NCBI RefSeq assembly: GCF_036013975.1
Contig: NZ_CP107904.1
Span: forward strand, 3,659,001 to 3,723,000
Length of the DNA: 64,000 bases
Source: Kitasatospora sp. NBC_00458
Lineage (GTDB): Bacteria; Actinomycetota; Actinomycetes; Streptomycetales; Streptomycetaceae
Direction: 5' to 3'
The notes under the pieces are model-generated. The model did no database searches and had not been told where the DNA came from. It saw only the letters and a list, made by a program, of their open reading frames with translations. Shown here piece after piece: positions 34,647 to 46,557 of this stretch (positions are counted from its first letter, which is position 1; each line of letters opens with the position of its first letter). The position numbers and the translations under genes are program-made.

Positions 34647-34904
34647 TCAGCCGGCGGCCGGCTCCCGGCGGGTCGCGCGCAGGCCGCGGACGCCGACGGC
34701 GCCGACGGCGAGGCCGAGCGCGAAGGAGGTGACGGCGAGCAGCAGGTGGACCCAGAAGAAGGCGGTCGGCTGCGAGTGGTCGCCGTCGACGAAGGCCTGG
34801 CCGCCGGAGTCCTTCCAGAGGTTCTTGACGAAGGTGGTCCAGATGATCACGGACCAGACGCCGAAGGCGGTCAGGAACCAGGAGGTGCGGCGGCTGAGCT
34901 TCAC
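34647..34904 (-). CDS. SCO4848-like small membrane protein
   Basis: 85 residues. GTG 34904 is preceded by GAGGA. Two membrane helices (about 7-25 and 50-75) flank a short loop FVKNLWKDSGGQAFVDG. I recall this as the SCO4848 family, conserved next to the D,D-carboxypeptidase gene in Streptomyces, as here (divergent). Function is unknown; the neighbourhood suggests the envelope. Confidence 0.78.
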   Translation of the reverse strand: MKLSRRTSWFLTAFGVWSVIIWTTFVKNLWKDSGGQAFVDGDHSQPTAFFWVHLLLAVTSFALGLAVGAVGVRGLRATRREPAAG

Positions 34905-35085
34905 GGGGCGGTCCTCGGTGGGGCGGTGCGGTGGGGGCCGCGGCGCGGCGGAGGCGGCGGCGCGGTGAAGGCGGTGTGCTCCTCCAGTATGCGCGGGGGG
35001 CCGTTCGGCGTACGGCGGCCCCCTCCTGCGGCGGACCGCGACGGAGTGGCGGACGACGGGGCCCCGCACTGGGTACCGTCTGCTG

Positions 35086-36300
35086 GTGCCCACTTGCTCG
35101 AAGCTCGCACGCATGATCGCCGCGCCGGCCGCGGCCCTCCCGCTCCTCCTCGCCGCCCCGGCGGCCGGCGCGGCCCCGAACGAGCCACCGCCGCCGGCCG
35201 CGGTCGGCGGGGAACGACTGGGCCTCCCCGGGGTCCAGGTGTCCCCGCTGGCCGGGGCCCCGGCCCTGCCGGGCGATCTCACCGGGCAGTCCTGGATAGT
35301 CGCCGACGCGGCGTCGGGCGAGGTGCTCGCCACCAGCAATCCGCACCTGCGGCTGGCCCCGGCCTCCACCCTGAAGATCCTCTTCGCCGACACCGTGCTG
35401 CCCAAGTTCGACCGCAACACCGTGCACAAGGTCGCGGACGCGGAGATCCAGGGGATCGGCCCCGGCAGCTCGCTGGTCGGCATCAAGGAGGACCTGGAGT
35501 ACCGGGTCGAGGACCTCTGGCGCGGGGTCTTCCTGAGCTCGGGGAACGACGCGGTGCACGTCCTCGCGCACATGAACGGCGGCGTCCAGCAGACCGTCGC
35601 CGAGATGCAGGCCCGGGCGGAGGCGCTCCAGGCCCGGGACACCAAGGTGGTCTCGCCGGACGGCTACGACTCGGACGGCCAGGTCTCCTCGGCCTACGAC
35701 CTGACCCTGTTCGCCCGCGCGGGCCTGCGCAACCCGGACTTCCGGACGTACTGCGCCACCCGCGACGCGGTGTTCCCCGGCGCGGTGGACAAGAACACCG
35801 GCCAGCGCGGCAGCTTCGGGATCGCCAACACCGACCGGCTGCTGGGCAAGTACCCGGGCCTGATCGGCGTGAAGAACGGTTTCACCACCAACGCCGGCTC
35901 CACCTTCGTCGGCGCCGCCGAACGGGACGGCCGCACCCTGCTGGTGACGGTCATGCACCCGTCGACGTACCAGAAGGTGTACGACGAGACGGCGGCGCTG
36001 CTGGACTGGGGCTTCGCCGCGTCCGGCAAGGTCACGCCGGTCGGGAGGCTGGTCGAGGAGGGCGAGACCGCCGCCCCGGTGCCGACCGGCCAGGCCGGCG
36101 GTGCCGCGGGGGCGCCCGCCCCGCCGCCGCACCCCTCGCCGACCGCCACCGCCACCGCCGCACCCGTCGCGCACGCGGCCACGGACGGGGGCGGGGACGG
36201 GCTCGGACCGGTCGGCTGGATCGTCGTCGCGGTCGCCCTGACCGCGGGCGGCGCCGGCGGTCTGCTGCTGCTCAACCGGCGGCGCGCGGCCGCCGGCTGA
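35086..36300 (+). CDS. D-alanyl-D-alanine carboxypeptidase (class C-type low-mass PBP)
   Basis: 404 residues. Signal peptide (LARMIAAPAAALPLLLAAPAAGA), then the S11/DacA fold: catalytic SxxK in APASTLKILFA, SxN in LSSGNDAVHVLA, and the third motif as GVKNGFTTNAGST (KNG rather than KTG). After a Pro/Ala/Thr-rich linker, one C-terminal helix (GWIVVAVALTAGGAGGLLLL) and a basic tail anchor it. It trims peptidoglycan stem peptides outside the membrane. GTG 35086 is the likely start. Confidence 0.93.
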   Translation: MPTCSKLARMIAAPAAALPLLLAAPAAGAAPNEPPPPAAVGGERLGLPGVQVSPLAGAPALPGDLTGQSWIVADAASGEVLATSNPHLRLAPASTLKILFADTVLPKFDRNTVHKVADAEIQGIGPGSSLVGIKEDLEYRVEDLWRGVFLSSGNDAVHVLAHMNGGVQQTVAEMQARAEALQARDTKVVSPDGYDSDGQVSSAYDLTLFARAGLRNPDFRTYCATRDAVFPGAVDKNTGQRGSFGIANTDRLLGKYPGLIGVKNGFTTNAGSTFVGAAERDGRTLLVTVMHPSTYQKVYDETAALLDWGFAASGKVTPVGRLVEEGETAAPVPTGQAGGAAGAPAPPPHPSPTATATAAPVAHAATDGGGDGLGPVGWIVVAVALTAGGAGGLLLLNRRRAAAG

Positions 36301-36320
36301 CCCCGTGACGGGGCCCGGTC

Positions 36321-37319
36321 TCAGGTCCGGGGCCGGGTCTCCGTCGGGCCGCCGTCCGCTCCGCCCTCCGCCTTGCCTCCGGCCGCCCCGGCCGCCGCCT
36401 CGTCGGCCGCCTCGTCGGCTTTCTCGACGATCGCACGGGCGTGCTCGCGGGCCCGCTCCCGGGCGGCCTCCGGGTCGGCCGTCGCCGTCCAGGCGACGCA
36501 GTACATCAGCAGCCGGCAGACGAAGTTGATCCAGAGCAGCAGCGCCACCGGGACCCCGAAGGCACCGTAGAGGCTCTTCCCCGCGACCGAGCCGAGGTAC
36601 GAGGAGAGCAGGACCTTCAGCAGCTCGAAGCCGGCCGCGCCGATCAGCGCACCCTGGAGCACGGCCCGCCGGCTCTGCCCGCCGATCCGCGCGAACGGCG
36701 CCAGCAGGTAGGCGAAGAGCACCATCGCCGAGGCGATCGCGACCAGCAGGCCGACGCCGGTCAGCAGGTAGCCGCCGGGCCCGCCGCGACCCAGACCGAT
36801 CCAGTCGGCGATCCGGCCGGCCAGCGTCGTCCCGGCCGCCGAGGCGCCCAGCGAGAACAGCGAGACCAGGCCGAGTCCGCCCAGCACCAGGCAGTCCAGG
36901 GCCTTGCGCAGCACCGGGTTGCCCTCCTCGTCGGGCAGCTGCCAGACGTCCCGGATCGAGGTGCGCATGGTGTCCACCCAGCCGAGCCCGGACAGCAGCA
37001 GCAGGACGCCGCTGACCAGCCCGACCGCGCCCGCGTTGGCCACCAGGGAGGGCAGGTTGAGCGCGTCCGAGATGCCGGGCAGCTGCTCGGAGATGTGCTC
37101 CTGGATGTCGTCGACGCGGGCGTCGCTGAGGGTGGCGACGGCGATCGCCAGTGCCACCGTGAGCAGCGGGAACAGCGCGAGGAAGCCGAAGAAGGTGACC
37201 GCGCCGGCCAGCCGGTTGCCGCGGACGGCCGTGAGGTGCTCGTAGGCGCGGTACGGGCGGCTGCGCAGCACCCGCGCCACGAGCGGGCCGATCACCGGGA
37301 GACGGGTCAGGAAGTCCAC
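36321..37319 (-). CDS. YihY/BrkB-family membrane protein
   Basis: 332 residues with six membrane helices: RLAGAVTFFGFLALFPLLTVALA (the conserved first helix), then GLVSGVLLLLSGLGWVDTMR and YGAFGVPVALLLWINFVCRLL. The charged C-terminus is rich in Glu, Ala and Gly. The family was once thought to be RNase BN but is now treated as a membrane protein of unknown role. It is tail-to-tail with the carboxypeptidase gene, 20 bases apart. Confidence 0.92.
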   Translation of the reverse strand: MDFLTRLPVIGPLVARVLRSRPYRAYEHLTAVRGNRLAGAVTFFGFLALFPLLTVALAIAVATLSDARVDDIQEHISEQLPGISDALNLPSLVANAGAVGLVSGVLLLLSGLGWVDTMRTSIRDVWQLPDEEGNPVLRKALDCLVLGGLGLVSLFSLGASAAGTTLAGRIADWIGLGRGGPGGYLLTGVGLLVAIASAMVLFAYLLAPFARIGGQSRRAVLQGALIGAAGFELLKVLLSSYLGSVAGKSLYGAFGVPVALLLWINFVCRLLMYCVAWTATADPEAARERAREHARAIVEKADEAADEAAAGAAGGKAEGGADGGPTETRPRT

Positions 37320-37451
37320 CGTCCGGTTATACCGGCAGTTCGCCCGAACGGCCGTCAGACTCCCCGTCCCGTCACCAGGTCCACCGACGGCGCCTGCGCG
37401 GCGTTCACCGGCGGTCCTCCCGGCTCCGGAGGGAGGGGCGGCTCCGGAGGG

Positions 37452-38450
37452 TCAGCGCCGGACCAGTCGGCGGGCCCGGCCCAGCGCGCGGACGGCCTGG
37501 TAGGCGGTGTACCGGCCCTGGCCGAGCAGCTCGGTGCGGACCCCGGCCACGCCGGAGGGCGGCCGGTAGCCGGCCGGGCGCAGCCGGGCGCAGTGCGCGG
37601 CCGCCTGCCGGAAGAACTCGCGGCGGTCACCGGGCGGGACCCGGCCGGGGCGGGAGACCACGGTGTTGAGGTGGTGCAGCATCCGGCCGTAGACGACCGG
37701 GCGCCAGTGGTCCAGCTCGGGGCGGCCGTCCAGGAACGCGAAGACCAGGTCGTACTGGGCGAAGACGTCGAAGTGCTTGCGGCCGGCGGTGGCCAGGATG
37801 TTGCCGCCCTCCCGGCGCTGGCGGTAGTGCACGCCGACCCGGTCGAGCAGCGTGATGCTCCGCGCGGCGAGCAGCGCCGGGTACGTCCAGGGGGTGTCCT
37901 CGTAGTAGCCGGCCGGGAAGGTGAGGCCCTGCGCGGTGACGAAGTCGCGCCGGTAGGCCTTGTTCCAGACCACCTGGAGCAGGTCGAGCAGGTCGGGGCG
38001 GGCGGCGAGGTCGAAGACGGCCGGGGAGTCGGCGCCGAAGACGTGCGCGGAGGCGGCCCGGGTGATCCGGCCGTCGGCGTAGGTGCGGGCGTAGTCGTAG
38101 ACCAGGACGTCCGGGTCGCCCCCGGTCGTGAGGCGGTCGTCGACGGCCGCGAGCAGGCCGGGCGTCAGGGTGTCGTCGCTGTCCAGGAAGACCACGTAGT
38201 CGCCGGTGGCGACGGCGAGGCCGGCGTTGCGGGCCCGGCCGAGGCCGACGTTCTCCGGCAGGTGCAGCACCCGGACCCGCGGGTCGCGGGCGGCGGCCGC
38301 GTCGAGCAGTGCGCCGCAGCCGTCCGGGGAGCGGTCGTCCACCGCGATCAGTTCGAGTCCCGGACCCCCCTGGCCGAGCACCGAATCGAGGCACTCGGTG
38401 AGGTATTCCTCGACCTTGTAAACCGGGACGATCACACTGAAGCGGGGCAT
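37452..38450 (-). CDS. Family 2 glycosyltransferase
   Basis: 332 residues. GT-A fold start FSVIVPVYKVEEYLTECLDSVL, VDDRSPDG, ARNAGLAVATGDYVVFLDSDDT (DxD-type metal site) and VVWNKAYRRDF. The C-terminal part lacks a membrane span. It is divergent from the large CDP-glycerol polymerase whose own GT2 domain it resembles, so it probably adds sugars in wall-polymer synthesis. Confidence 0.92.
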   Translation of the reverse strand: MPRFSVIVPVYKVEEYLTECLDSVLGQGGPGLELIAVDDRSPDGCGALLDAAAARDPRVRVLHLPENVGLGRARNAGLAVATGDYVVFLDSDDTLTPGLLAAVDDRLTTGGDPDVLVYDYARTYADGRITRAASAHVFGADSPAVFDLAARPDLLDLLQVVWNKAYRRDFVTAQGLTFPAGYYEDTPWTYPALLAARSITLLDRVGVHYRQRREGGNILATAGRKHFDVFAQYDLVFAFLDGRPELDHWRPVVYGRMLHHLNTVVSRPGRVPPGDRREFFRQAAAHCARLRPAGYRPPSGVAGVRTELLGQGRYTAYQAVRALGRARRLVRR

Positions 38451-38599
38451 GGGTTCAGCGTAGTGGCCGGCGGATCGCGGTCGCCCGGGGGCCCATCGGG
38501 CCGGACGGTAGGATCGGCAGGCACGTACGCACCGATCAAAGTGCGGTCAGACCCCGAACGGGCTGCCACGCTCCTTCCCGAGAAAGGCCTGCGTAGCCG

Positions 38600-41500
38600 A
38601 TGGCTCCCCGCCTCTCCATCGTCGTCCCGATCTACAACGTCGAGCGCTACCTCGTGGAGTGTCTCGACTCGATCGCCGCCCAGACGTTCACGGACTTCGA
38701 GTGCGTCATGGTCGACGACGGTTCGAAGGACACCAGCGCCGCACTCGCCGAGGCCTACGCCGCTGAGGACTCGCGGTTCCGCCTGGTCCGTCAGGTCAAC
38801 AAGGGCCTCGGCGCGGCCCGCAACACGGGCATCCGGCACATCGACCCGGACTCCGAGTTCCTCTGCTTCGTCGACAGCGACGACTCGATGCCGCCGAGCG
38901 CGTACGAGCTGATGATCAACACGCTCGACGAGACCGGCTCGGACTTCGCCACCGGCAACGTGCTGCGGTTCCGCGCGATCGGCTACTACCAGTCCGGCGG
39001 CCACAGCCGTCCGTTCGCCAAGACCGTGCTCAAGACGCACATCACCGAGATCCCCTCGCTGGTCACCGACCGCACCGCGTGGAACAAGGTGTACCGCCGC
39101 TCCTTCTTCGACGCGGCCGGCATCCTCTACCCCGAGGGCATCCTGTACGAGGACGCCCCGGTCAGCGTGCCGCACCACTACCTCGCCAAGAGCGTGGACG
39201 TGCTCTCCGAGCCGATCTACCACTGGCGCGAGCGCGAGGTCGGCGAGATGTCGATCACGCAGATGCGCACCAACCCGAAGGGCCTGATCGACCGCGTCAC
39301 CTCGGTCGAGCTGGTCCGCGGCTGGCTGAGGAAGCAGACCGAGCCGCGCTTCGCCGAGTACCTGCGCACCTACGACGAGAACACCCTCGTCGAGGAGCTC
39401 CCGATGTTCTTCTGGTCCGTCGTGGACGGCGACAAGGAGTACCGGGACGCGTACGTGAAGTGCGTCAGCCGGCTGCTGCGGGCGATCGGCCCGGAGCCGG
39501 TCAAGAAGCTGCGCGCGCCGCTGCGCCTGAAGTACCACCTGACGCTGCAGGGCCGGATCGACGAGTTCGTCGAGCAGATCAAGTACGAGGGCGAGAGCAA
39601 CGGCGGCGTCGTCGCCAGGGGCCTGCTGCGCCCGTACGCCGACTACCCGTTCCTGCGCGGCGGCCGCAAGAGCGTGCCGTCCAGCCTGCTGAGCCTGCGC
39701 AACTCCACCGTCATCCGCAGCCGGCTCTACGAGACGGCGTGGGAGGGCGGCCGGCTGAGGATGACCGGGCACGCGTACCCGGAGCAGCTCGGCGCCGCCA
39801 ACAAGCTCGACATGGTCCGCACGCTGGTGCTGCGCGAGACCAAGGGCCGCCGGGTCGTCGCCGTGCCGATGAAGACCCAGTACAGCCCCGAGGCCACCGC
39901 CACCAACCACCACGACCTGTACAACTGCGACTGGGCGGGCTTCACCGTCGCCCTCGACCCGGCGAAGCTCAAGCACCGCGGCCAGTGGAAGGACGGCAAC
40001 TGGCGCGTCCTGGTGGCCGGCGCGGGCAAGGGCGGCGTCTACAAGGGCCGGATCTGGGCCGGCTGGGCGGACACCGCCCTGTACCTGCCCTCGCACTGGG
40101 TCGAGCCGGACGTCCGGATCGTGCCGTTCATCCGTGACGGCAGCGTCTACCTCCGGGTCGAGAACGTCCGGGTCCGGGTGACCGGGCTGGCCGCCGCCGG
40201 CGGCGACGCGGTCGAGGTCTCCGGCGCGGCCCGCTCCGGCGTCCGGCTGGCCGGGGGGCGGCTGCGGCTGACCCACGTCGAGTCCGAGCGCGAGCTGTTC
40301 TTCCCGCTGTCGCAGGGCTCCGCGGTGGGCTCCCTCCAGCCGTTCCGGGCCGCCGTCCCGACGGCCGAGCTGACCGCCGTCCGCGAGGCCTGGGCCAAGC
40401 TGGACCCGATCGCCGAGGAGCGCGCCCGCGACCGCTGGGACGCCGCGCTGGTGCTGGCCGACGGCAGCGTCGTGCCGATCGCCCTGGACGACCGCAACGC
40501 GCCGGAGCAGCTCAACCTGGTGCTGAACGCCGACGCCCCGGTCGCGGAGCGGCGCACGCTCTACTCCAAGCCCTCCCCCAGCGGCTACCTGCAGCTCTCC
40601 GACCAGCTGCTGCAGCCGGTGATCCACGAGGTCACCTCGCGCGGCGCGGACGGCTTCCTGCTCAGCGGCACCTTCCCGCAGCCCGGCAACCACCACTGGG
40701 AGCTGGTCGTCCGCCACCACTGGGGCGAGGAGCAGCACGTCTACCCGGTGGAGATCTCGGACGGCCGGTTCCGGACCGCGCTCCCCGCGGTGCCGACGGC
40801 CTCGTTCGCGGGCAACGTGCCGCTCGCCCAGGGCGGCTGGAACGTCTCGTTCCGCCCGGCCGGCGTCGTCTACAACCCGGACATGAGCACGTACGCGCTG
40901 ATCACGCCCGAGTGCTTCGGCTCGCTTCCGCTGGAGGTGGAGGCCCGCAACAAGCGGATCGTGCTGGAGCGCCGTCACCACGACGGCCTGCAGCTGGAGT
41001 CGGAGAACATACTGCTTCCGGAGGAGCGCAGCGGCTGGCGCCAGCGCCAGCTGCGGAAGGTCGACTACCCGGCCGCCCGCCGGCTGCCGCTGCGCGACAC
41101 GGTGCTCTACAACGTCGCGCTCGGCGGCCTCTACGCGGACTCGCCGCGGGCGGTCCACGAGGAGCTGGTCCGCCGCGGCCTGCCGCTGGAGCACCTGTGG
41201 GGCAGTGACGACCTGCAGGCCGACCTGCCGCAGACGGCCGGTGCGGTCCGGCTCTGGAGCCCGGAGTGGTTCGAGACGCTGGCCACCGCGAAGTACATCG
41301 TGACCAGCGCGCACCTGCCGGACTTCTTCGTCCGCCGGCCGGGCCAGATCGTGCTGCAGACGTGGCACGGGACCCCGCTGAAGAACATCGGCCACGACTT
41401 CGAGAAGGTCTGGTTCACCGACTCGAACTACCTGAAGGGCCTCTCCCAGGAGGTTCCGAACTGGAGCCTGCTGGTCGCCGGGAGCAGCTGGGCGGCTCCG

Positions 41501-42178
41501 GTGCTGCGCCGCGCCTTCGACTTCAAGGGCGAGATCCTGGAGAGCGGCCTGCCGCGCAACGACCTGTTCTTCTCCCCCGACCGGGAGAAGACGGCGGAGC
41601 AGGTGCGCGAGCGGCTCGGCCTGCCGGAGGGCAAGAAGGTCGTGCTGTACGCGCCCACCTGGCGCGAGGACCGGCGCCGCCACTACGGCGGGTACCAGCT
41701 GAACCTGCAGCTGGACCTGGAGGCGGCGCAGGCCGCGCTGGCGGACGACCAGGTGCTGCTGGTGCGCCGGCACTCCCAGGTGCGCGAGCCGATCCCGGGC
41801 GCCGGCAACGGCTACGTCTGGGACGTCAGCAGCCACCCGGACATGGCGGAGCTGCTGCTGGTCGCCGACGTGCTGGTGACGGACTACTCGGCGTCGGTCT
41901 TCGACTTCGCCGCGACCGGCAAGCCGATCCTGTTCTTCACCTACGACCTGGCGCACTACCGCGACAACCTGCGCGGCTTCTCGCTGCCGCTGGAGAAGGA
42001 CGCGCCCGGTCCGCTGCTGGCCACCTCGGAGGAGCTGGTCGCCGCGCTGGGCCGGGTGGACGAGGTGGCCGCGGAGCACGCCGGGGCGTACGCGGCGTTC
42101 CGCGAGAAGTACTGCGACCTGGACGACGGCCGAGCCTCCGCCCGGGTGGTGGACGCGATGCTGAGCCGCGAGGCGTAG
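38600..42178 (+). CDS. Bifunctional GT2 glycosyltransferase / CDP-glycerol glycerophosphotransferase
   Basis: 1192 residues. Residues 1 to about 330 are a GT2 domain (LSIVVPIYNVERYLVECLDS, VDDGSKDTS, CFVDSDDSMP, TAWNKVYRRSFF). A beta-rich middle (about 370-780) follows, with NCDWAGFTVALDP. The last 400 residues are a TagB/TagF-type polymerase: YIVTSAHLPDFF, catalytic QTWHGTPLKNIGHD, ESGLPRNDLFF, LYAPTWRED, RRHSQV and TDYSASVFDFA. It probably extends a teichoic acid-like wall polymer at the inner membrane face, adding sugar and polyol-phosphate units. Confidence 0.93.
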   Translation: MAPRLSIVVPIYNVERYLVECLDSIAAQTFTDFECVMVDDGSKDTSAALAEAYAAEDSRFRLVRQVNKGLGAARNTGIRHIDPDSEFLCFVDSDDSMPPSAYELMINTLDETGSDFATGNVLRFRAIGYYQSGGHSRPFAKTVLKTHITEIPSLVTDRTAWNKVYRRSFFDAAGILYPEGILYEDAPVSVPHHYLAKSVDVLSEPIYHWREREVGEMSITQMRTNPKGLIDRVTSVELVRGWLRKQTEPRFAEYLRTYDENTLVEELPMFFWSVVDGDKEYRDAYVKCVSRLLRAIGPEPVKKLRAPLRLKYHLTLQGRIDEFVEQIKYEGESNGGVVARGLLRPYADYPFLRGGRKSVPSSLLSLRNSTVIRSRLYETAWEGGRLRMTGHAYPEQLGAANKLDMVRTLVLRETKGRRVVAVPMKTQYSPEATATNHHDLYNCDWAGFTVALDPAKLKHRGQWKDGNWRVLVAGAGKGGVYKGRIWAGWADTALYLPSHWVEPDVRIVPFIRDGSVYLRVENVRVRVTGLAAAGGDAVEVSGAARSGVRLAGGRLRLTHVESERELFFPLSQGSAVGSLQPFRAAVPTAELTAVREAWAKLDPIAEERARDRWDAALVLADGSVVPIALDDRNAPEQLNLVLNADAPVAERRTLYSKPSPSGYLQLSDQLLQPVIHEVTSRGADGFLLSGTFPQPGNHHWELVVRHHWGEEQHVYPVEISDGRFRTALPAVPTASFAGNVPLAQGGWNVSFRPAGVVYNPDMSTYALITPECFGSLPLEVEARNKRIVLERRHHDGLQLESENILLPEERSGWRQRQLRKVDYPAARRLPLRDTVLYNVALGGLYADSPRAVHEELVRRGLPLEHLWGSDDLQADLPQTAGAVRLWSPEWFETLATAKYIVTSAHLPDFFVRRPGQIVLQTWHGTPLKNIGHDFEKVWFTDSNYLKGLSQEVPNWSLLVAGSSWAAPVLRRAFDFKGEILESGLPRNDLFFSPDREKTAEQVRERLGLPEGKKVVLYAPTWREDRRRHYGGYQLNLQLDLEAAQAALADDQVLLVRRHSQVREPIPGAGNGYVWDVSSHPDMAELLLVADVLVTDYSASVFDFAATGKPILFFTYDLAHYRDNLRGFSLPLEKDAPGPLLATSEELVAALGRVDEVAAEHAGAYAAFREKYCDLDDGRASARVVDAMLSREA

Positions 42179-42196
42179 TCCCCGCGAACCGCTGAA

Positions 42197-42238
42197 AAAA
42201 GGGCGCCCGGTGCGAGTGATCGCACCGGGCGCCCTTTT
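42197..42238. terminator. Strong hairpin between the two polymerase genes
   Basis: A perfect 19-bp stem (42197-42215 with 42220-42238), loop gtga, flanked by A and T runs (AAAAGGGCGCCC/GGGCGCCCTTTT). It begins 19 bases after the first polymerase gene and separates the two transcripts. Confidence 0.9.
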
Positions 42239-42365
42239 CGATGACCGGTTATCGAATATTCATTCTCTGGGCGAACTCTCAGGTAATTATCAGGTAAACA
42301 GTTTATTGACTTCAAGAAACCTTCCCGGTAACTTCGCGATTCCTGCCGAGAAAGGTTCGTGGAAG
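42239..42365. promoter_or_regulatory. AT-rich promoter region of the second polymerase gene
   Basis: This stretch (for example GGTTATCGAATATTCATT and TTATCAGGTAAACAG) is far richer in A/T than the rest of the window. It probably holds the promoter of the gene starting at 42366. Low GC in the leader is common for regulated envelope genes, but no specific operator is assigned. Confidence 0.5.
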
Positions 42366-44935
42366 ATGACTGTCCTCACCAGGTTCGTCCTCCCGCACGC
42401 CGCCGCCCGGCCCGGCGGACCGCTGCCCGGGGACGACGAGGACGCCGCCTTCGGCCTGCTGCGCGCCCGCTGGACCGCCCGGGGCCTCGAACTCACCGGC
42501 TACGCCCGCCCCGACGACCGCGACACCGCCCGCCCGGGCTCCGCCTGGACCTGGCTCACCCTGCACCGCGGCGACCACGAGGCCCCCGTCCACCTGCCCA
42601 CCCGGCCCCGCCGGATCCCCGAGATCACCGACGACGCCGCCCGGCCCGACCACAACAACGACTGGGCCGGCTTCACCGCCCTGGTCGAACCGCGCCGGCT
42701 CCGCCCCGGCGACGACTGGCAGCTCGGCGACTGGACCGTCGAGGCCACCCTCTTCACCCGCCCCCGCCCCACCCGGCTGCGCCGCCAGTACGGCACCCTC
42801 GGCGCCCACTGGTGCGGCTCCGGCGAGTACCCGCCCGCCCGCTGGGTCGACCACGACGTCCGCCTCCAGCCGCACTTCGCCGACGGCCGGCTCACCCTCC
42901 GGCTGGAACGCCCCGGCGCCCTCCTCACCTGCGCCGAACCGGCGGCCGACGGACTGCGGCTGCACGGCACCACCACCACTCCCTGCCCGCCCGGCACCGT
43001 CCTGCGACTGCGCCACCGCGAGAGCGCCGCCGTCCTGGCCCACCCGGTCGCCGCCACCGGGCGGTCCGTCACCGTCCACCTGCCGTACCCGCCGTTCACC
43101 GCCGACGGACGCGGCACCGGCGAGCCGGAGCACTGGGACCCCGACCTGCTCCGCCCGGACGGCTCCGCCGAACCGCTCGTCCTCGACGAACGGCACGGTC
43201 CGGTGGCCGGCCAGCACCGGCTGCCCGCCGCCGACGACCGGGTGCTCCACCTCAAGCACCTCGCCGACGGACGCCTCCAGCTCCGCGTCCAGCCCGCCGC
43301 CGGCTACGTCGAACGGATCGCCGTCCGGCCCGGCGGCTTCGAACTCACCGGCCACTGCCCCGCCCCCGGACCGCTGGAGCTGGTCCTGCGGCACGGCGGC
43401 ACCGGCGGCGAGGTCCGCCGGCCGGTCGACCTCGGCCCCGGCCACCGGTTCCGGGTCCTGCTGCCCGCCACCCGCACCGGATCCGACGGCACCGAACTGC
43501 CGCTGCGCAAGGGACTCTGGGAGGCGGCCCTCCACCCGGCCGGCCGCCCCGGCCCGGCACGCCCGCTGATCGCCGCCCCCGCCGTCCTGCCCGCCCTGCC
43601 GGCCGCCACCCGGGCCGGCGGCAAGCGGATCCTGCTCCAGCGGCGCTGGCACGACACCCTGCTGCTCGACTCCACCCCCGTCCTCACCGCCACCGAGCGC
43701 AGCGCCTGGACGCAGGCCCGCCAGCGCACCGCCGGCTACCCCGCCGCCCGCCGCGAACCGCTGCGCGAGGCCGTGCTCTACGACGTCTTCGGCGGCCGCG
43801 GCTACGCCGACTCACCGCGCGCCGTGCACGCCGAACTGGCGCGCCGGGGCGCCCCCCTGGAACACCTCTGGGCGGTCGACGACGCCCAGGCCGAACTGCC
43901 GCCCGGGGTCCGCGCGGTACGGGTCTGGAGCCCCGAGTGGTACCGGGCCCTGGCCACCAGCCGGTACCTGGTCGGCAACACGCACTTCCCCGACTTCCTG
44001 CACCGCCGCCCCGGCCAGGTCGTCGTCCAGACCTGGCACGGCGCCCCGCTCAAACGGATCGCCCACGACGTCGACAACCCCTGGCTCGCCGACCACGGCT
44101 ACCTGGAGGCGCTCGACCGGGAGACCCCGCAGTGGAGCCTGCTGCTCTCGCCCAGCGGCTTCGCCACCCCGTTCCTGCGCCGGGCCTTCCGCTACGGCGG
44201 CGAGATCCTGGAGTCCGGCTACCCCCGGAACGACCTGCTGGCCCGGCCCGACGCCGGACGGGCCGCCGCCGTCCGCCGCCGGCTCGGCGTCCCGGACGGC
44301 AAGCGGGTCGTGCTGTACGCGCCGACCTGGCGGGAGGACCAGCAGCGCGCGGACGGCAACGGGTTCCGGCTCGACCTGCGGCTCGACCTCGACCGGGCCC
44401 GGCAGGCCCTCGGCCGCGACCACGTGCTGCTGGTCCGCCAGCACGCGCACGTCCGCGAACAGCTGGCGGAGGCCGGGAACGGCTTCGTCCACGACTGCGG
44501 CGACTACCCGGACGTCCAGGAGCTGCTGCTGATCGCCGACGTGCTGGTGACCGACTACTCGTCCGTCATGTTCGACTTCGCGGTCACCGGCCGCCCGATG
44601 CTCTTCTTCACCTACGACCTGGCCCACTACCGGGACACCCTGCGCGGCTTCACCTTCGACTTCGAGGCGCAGGCGCCCGGACCGCTGCTCGACGACTCCG
44701 CCCGGGTGGTCGCGGCACTGCGCGCGCTCGCCGACGACGGCGGCGGCGGGCCGCCCGCCGGGTACGCCGAGCGCCACCGGCGGTTCCGGGAGCTCCACTG
44801 CGCGCTGGACGACGGCGGCGCCGCCGGGCGGGTCGTCGACCGGATGCTCGGACTCGGACGGGCCCGGGAACGGCGGACACCGGCGCAGGGCACCGGCCCG
44901 CGGCGCCGGGGCGACCGGCCCGGGGCGGAGCGGGT

Positions 44936-44951
<16 letters not shown>
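42366..44951 (+). CDS. CDP-glycerol glycerophosphotransferase family protein
   Basis: 861 residues. It has the same middle and C-terminal architecture as the preceding gene but no GT2 domain: NNDWAGFTALVEP, then the polymerase with YLVGNTHFPDFL, QTWHGAPLKRIAHD, ESGYPRNDLL, LYAPTWREDQ, RQHAHV and TDYSSVMFDFA. Both catalytic His segments are kept. It is probably a paralogue acting on a related wall polymer. The GC-rich tail after about residue 835 looks like an extension, and its last 16 bases overlap the convergent RNA-ligase-like gene. Confidence 0.92.

Positions 44952-46557
<1,606 letters not shown>

Noticed and set aside
38432..42079. 1215-codon open frame on the minus strand opposite the large polymerase
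   Set aside because: It is a shadow of the 1192-residue gene: its product is Val/Gln/Arg/Gly-rich without domains, while the plus strand has full family motifs and correct third-position bias.
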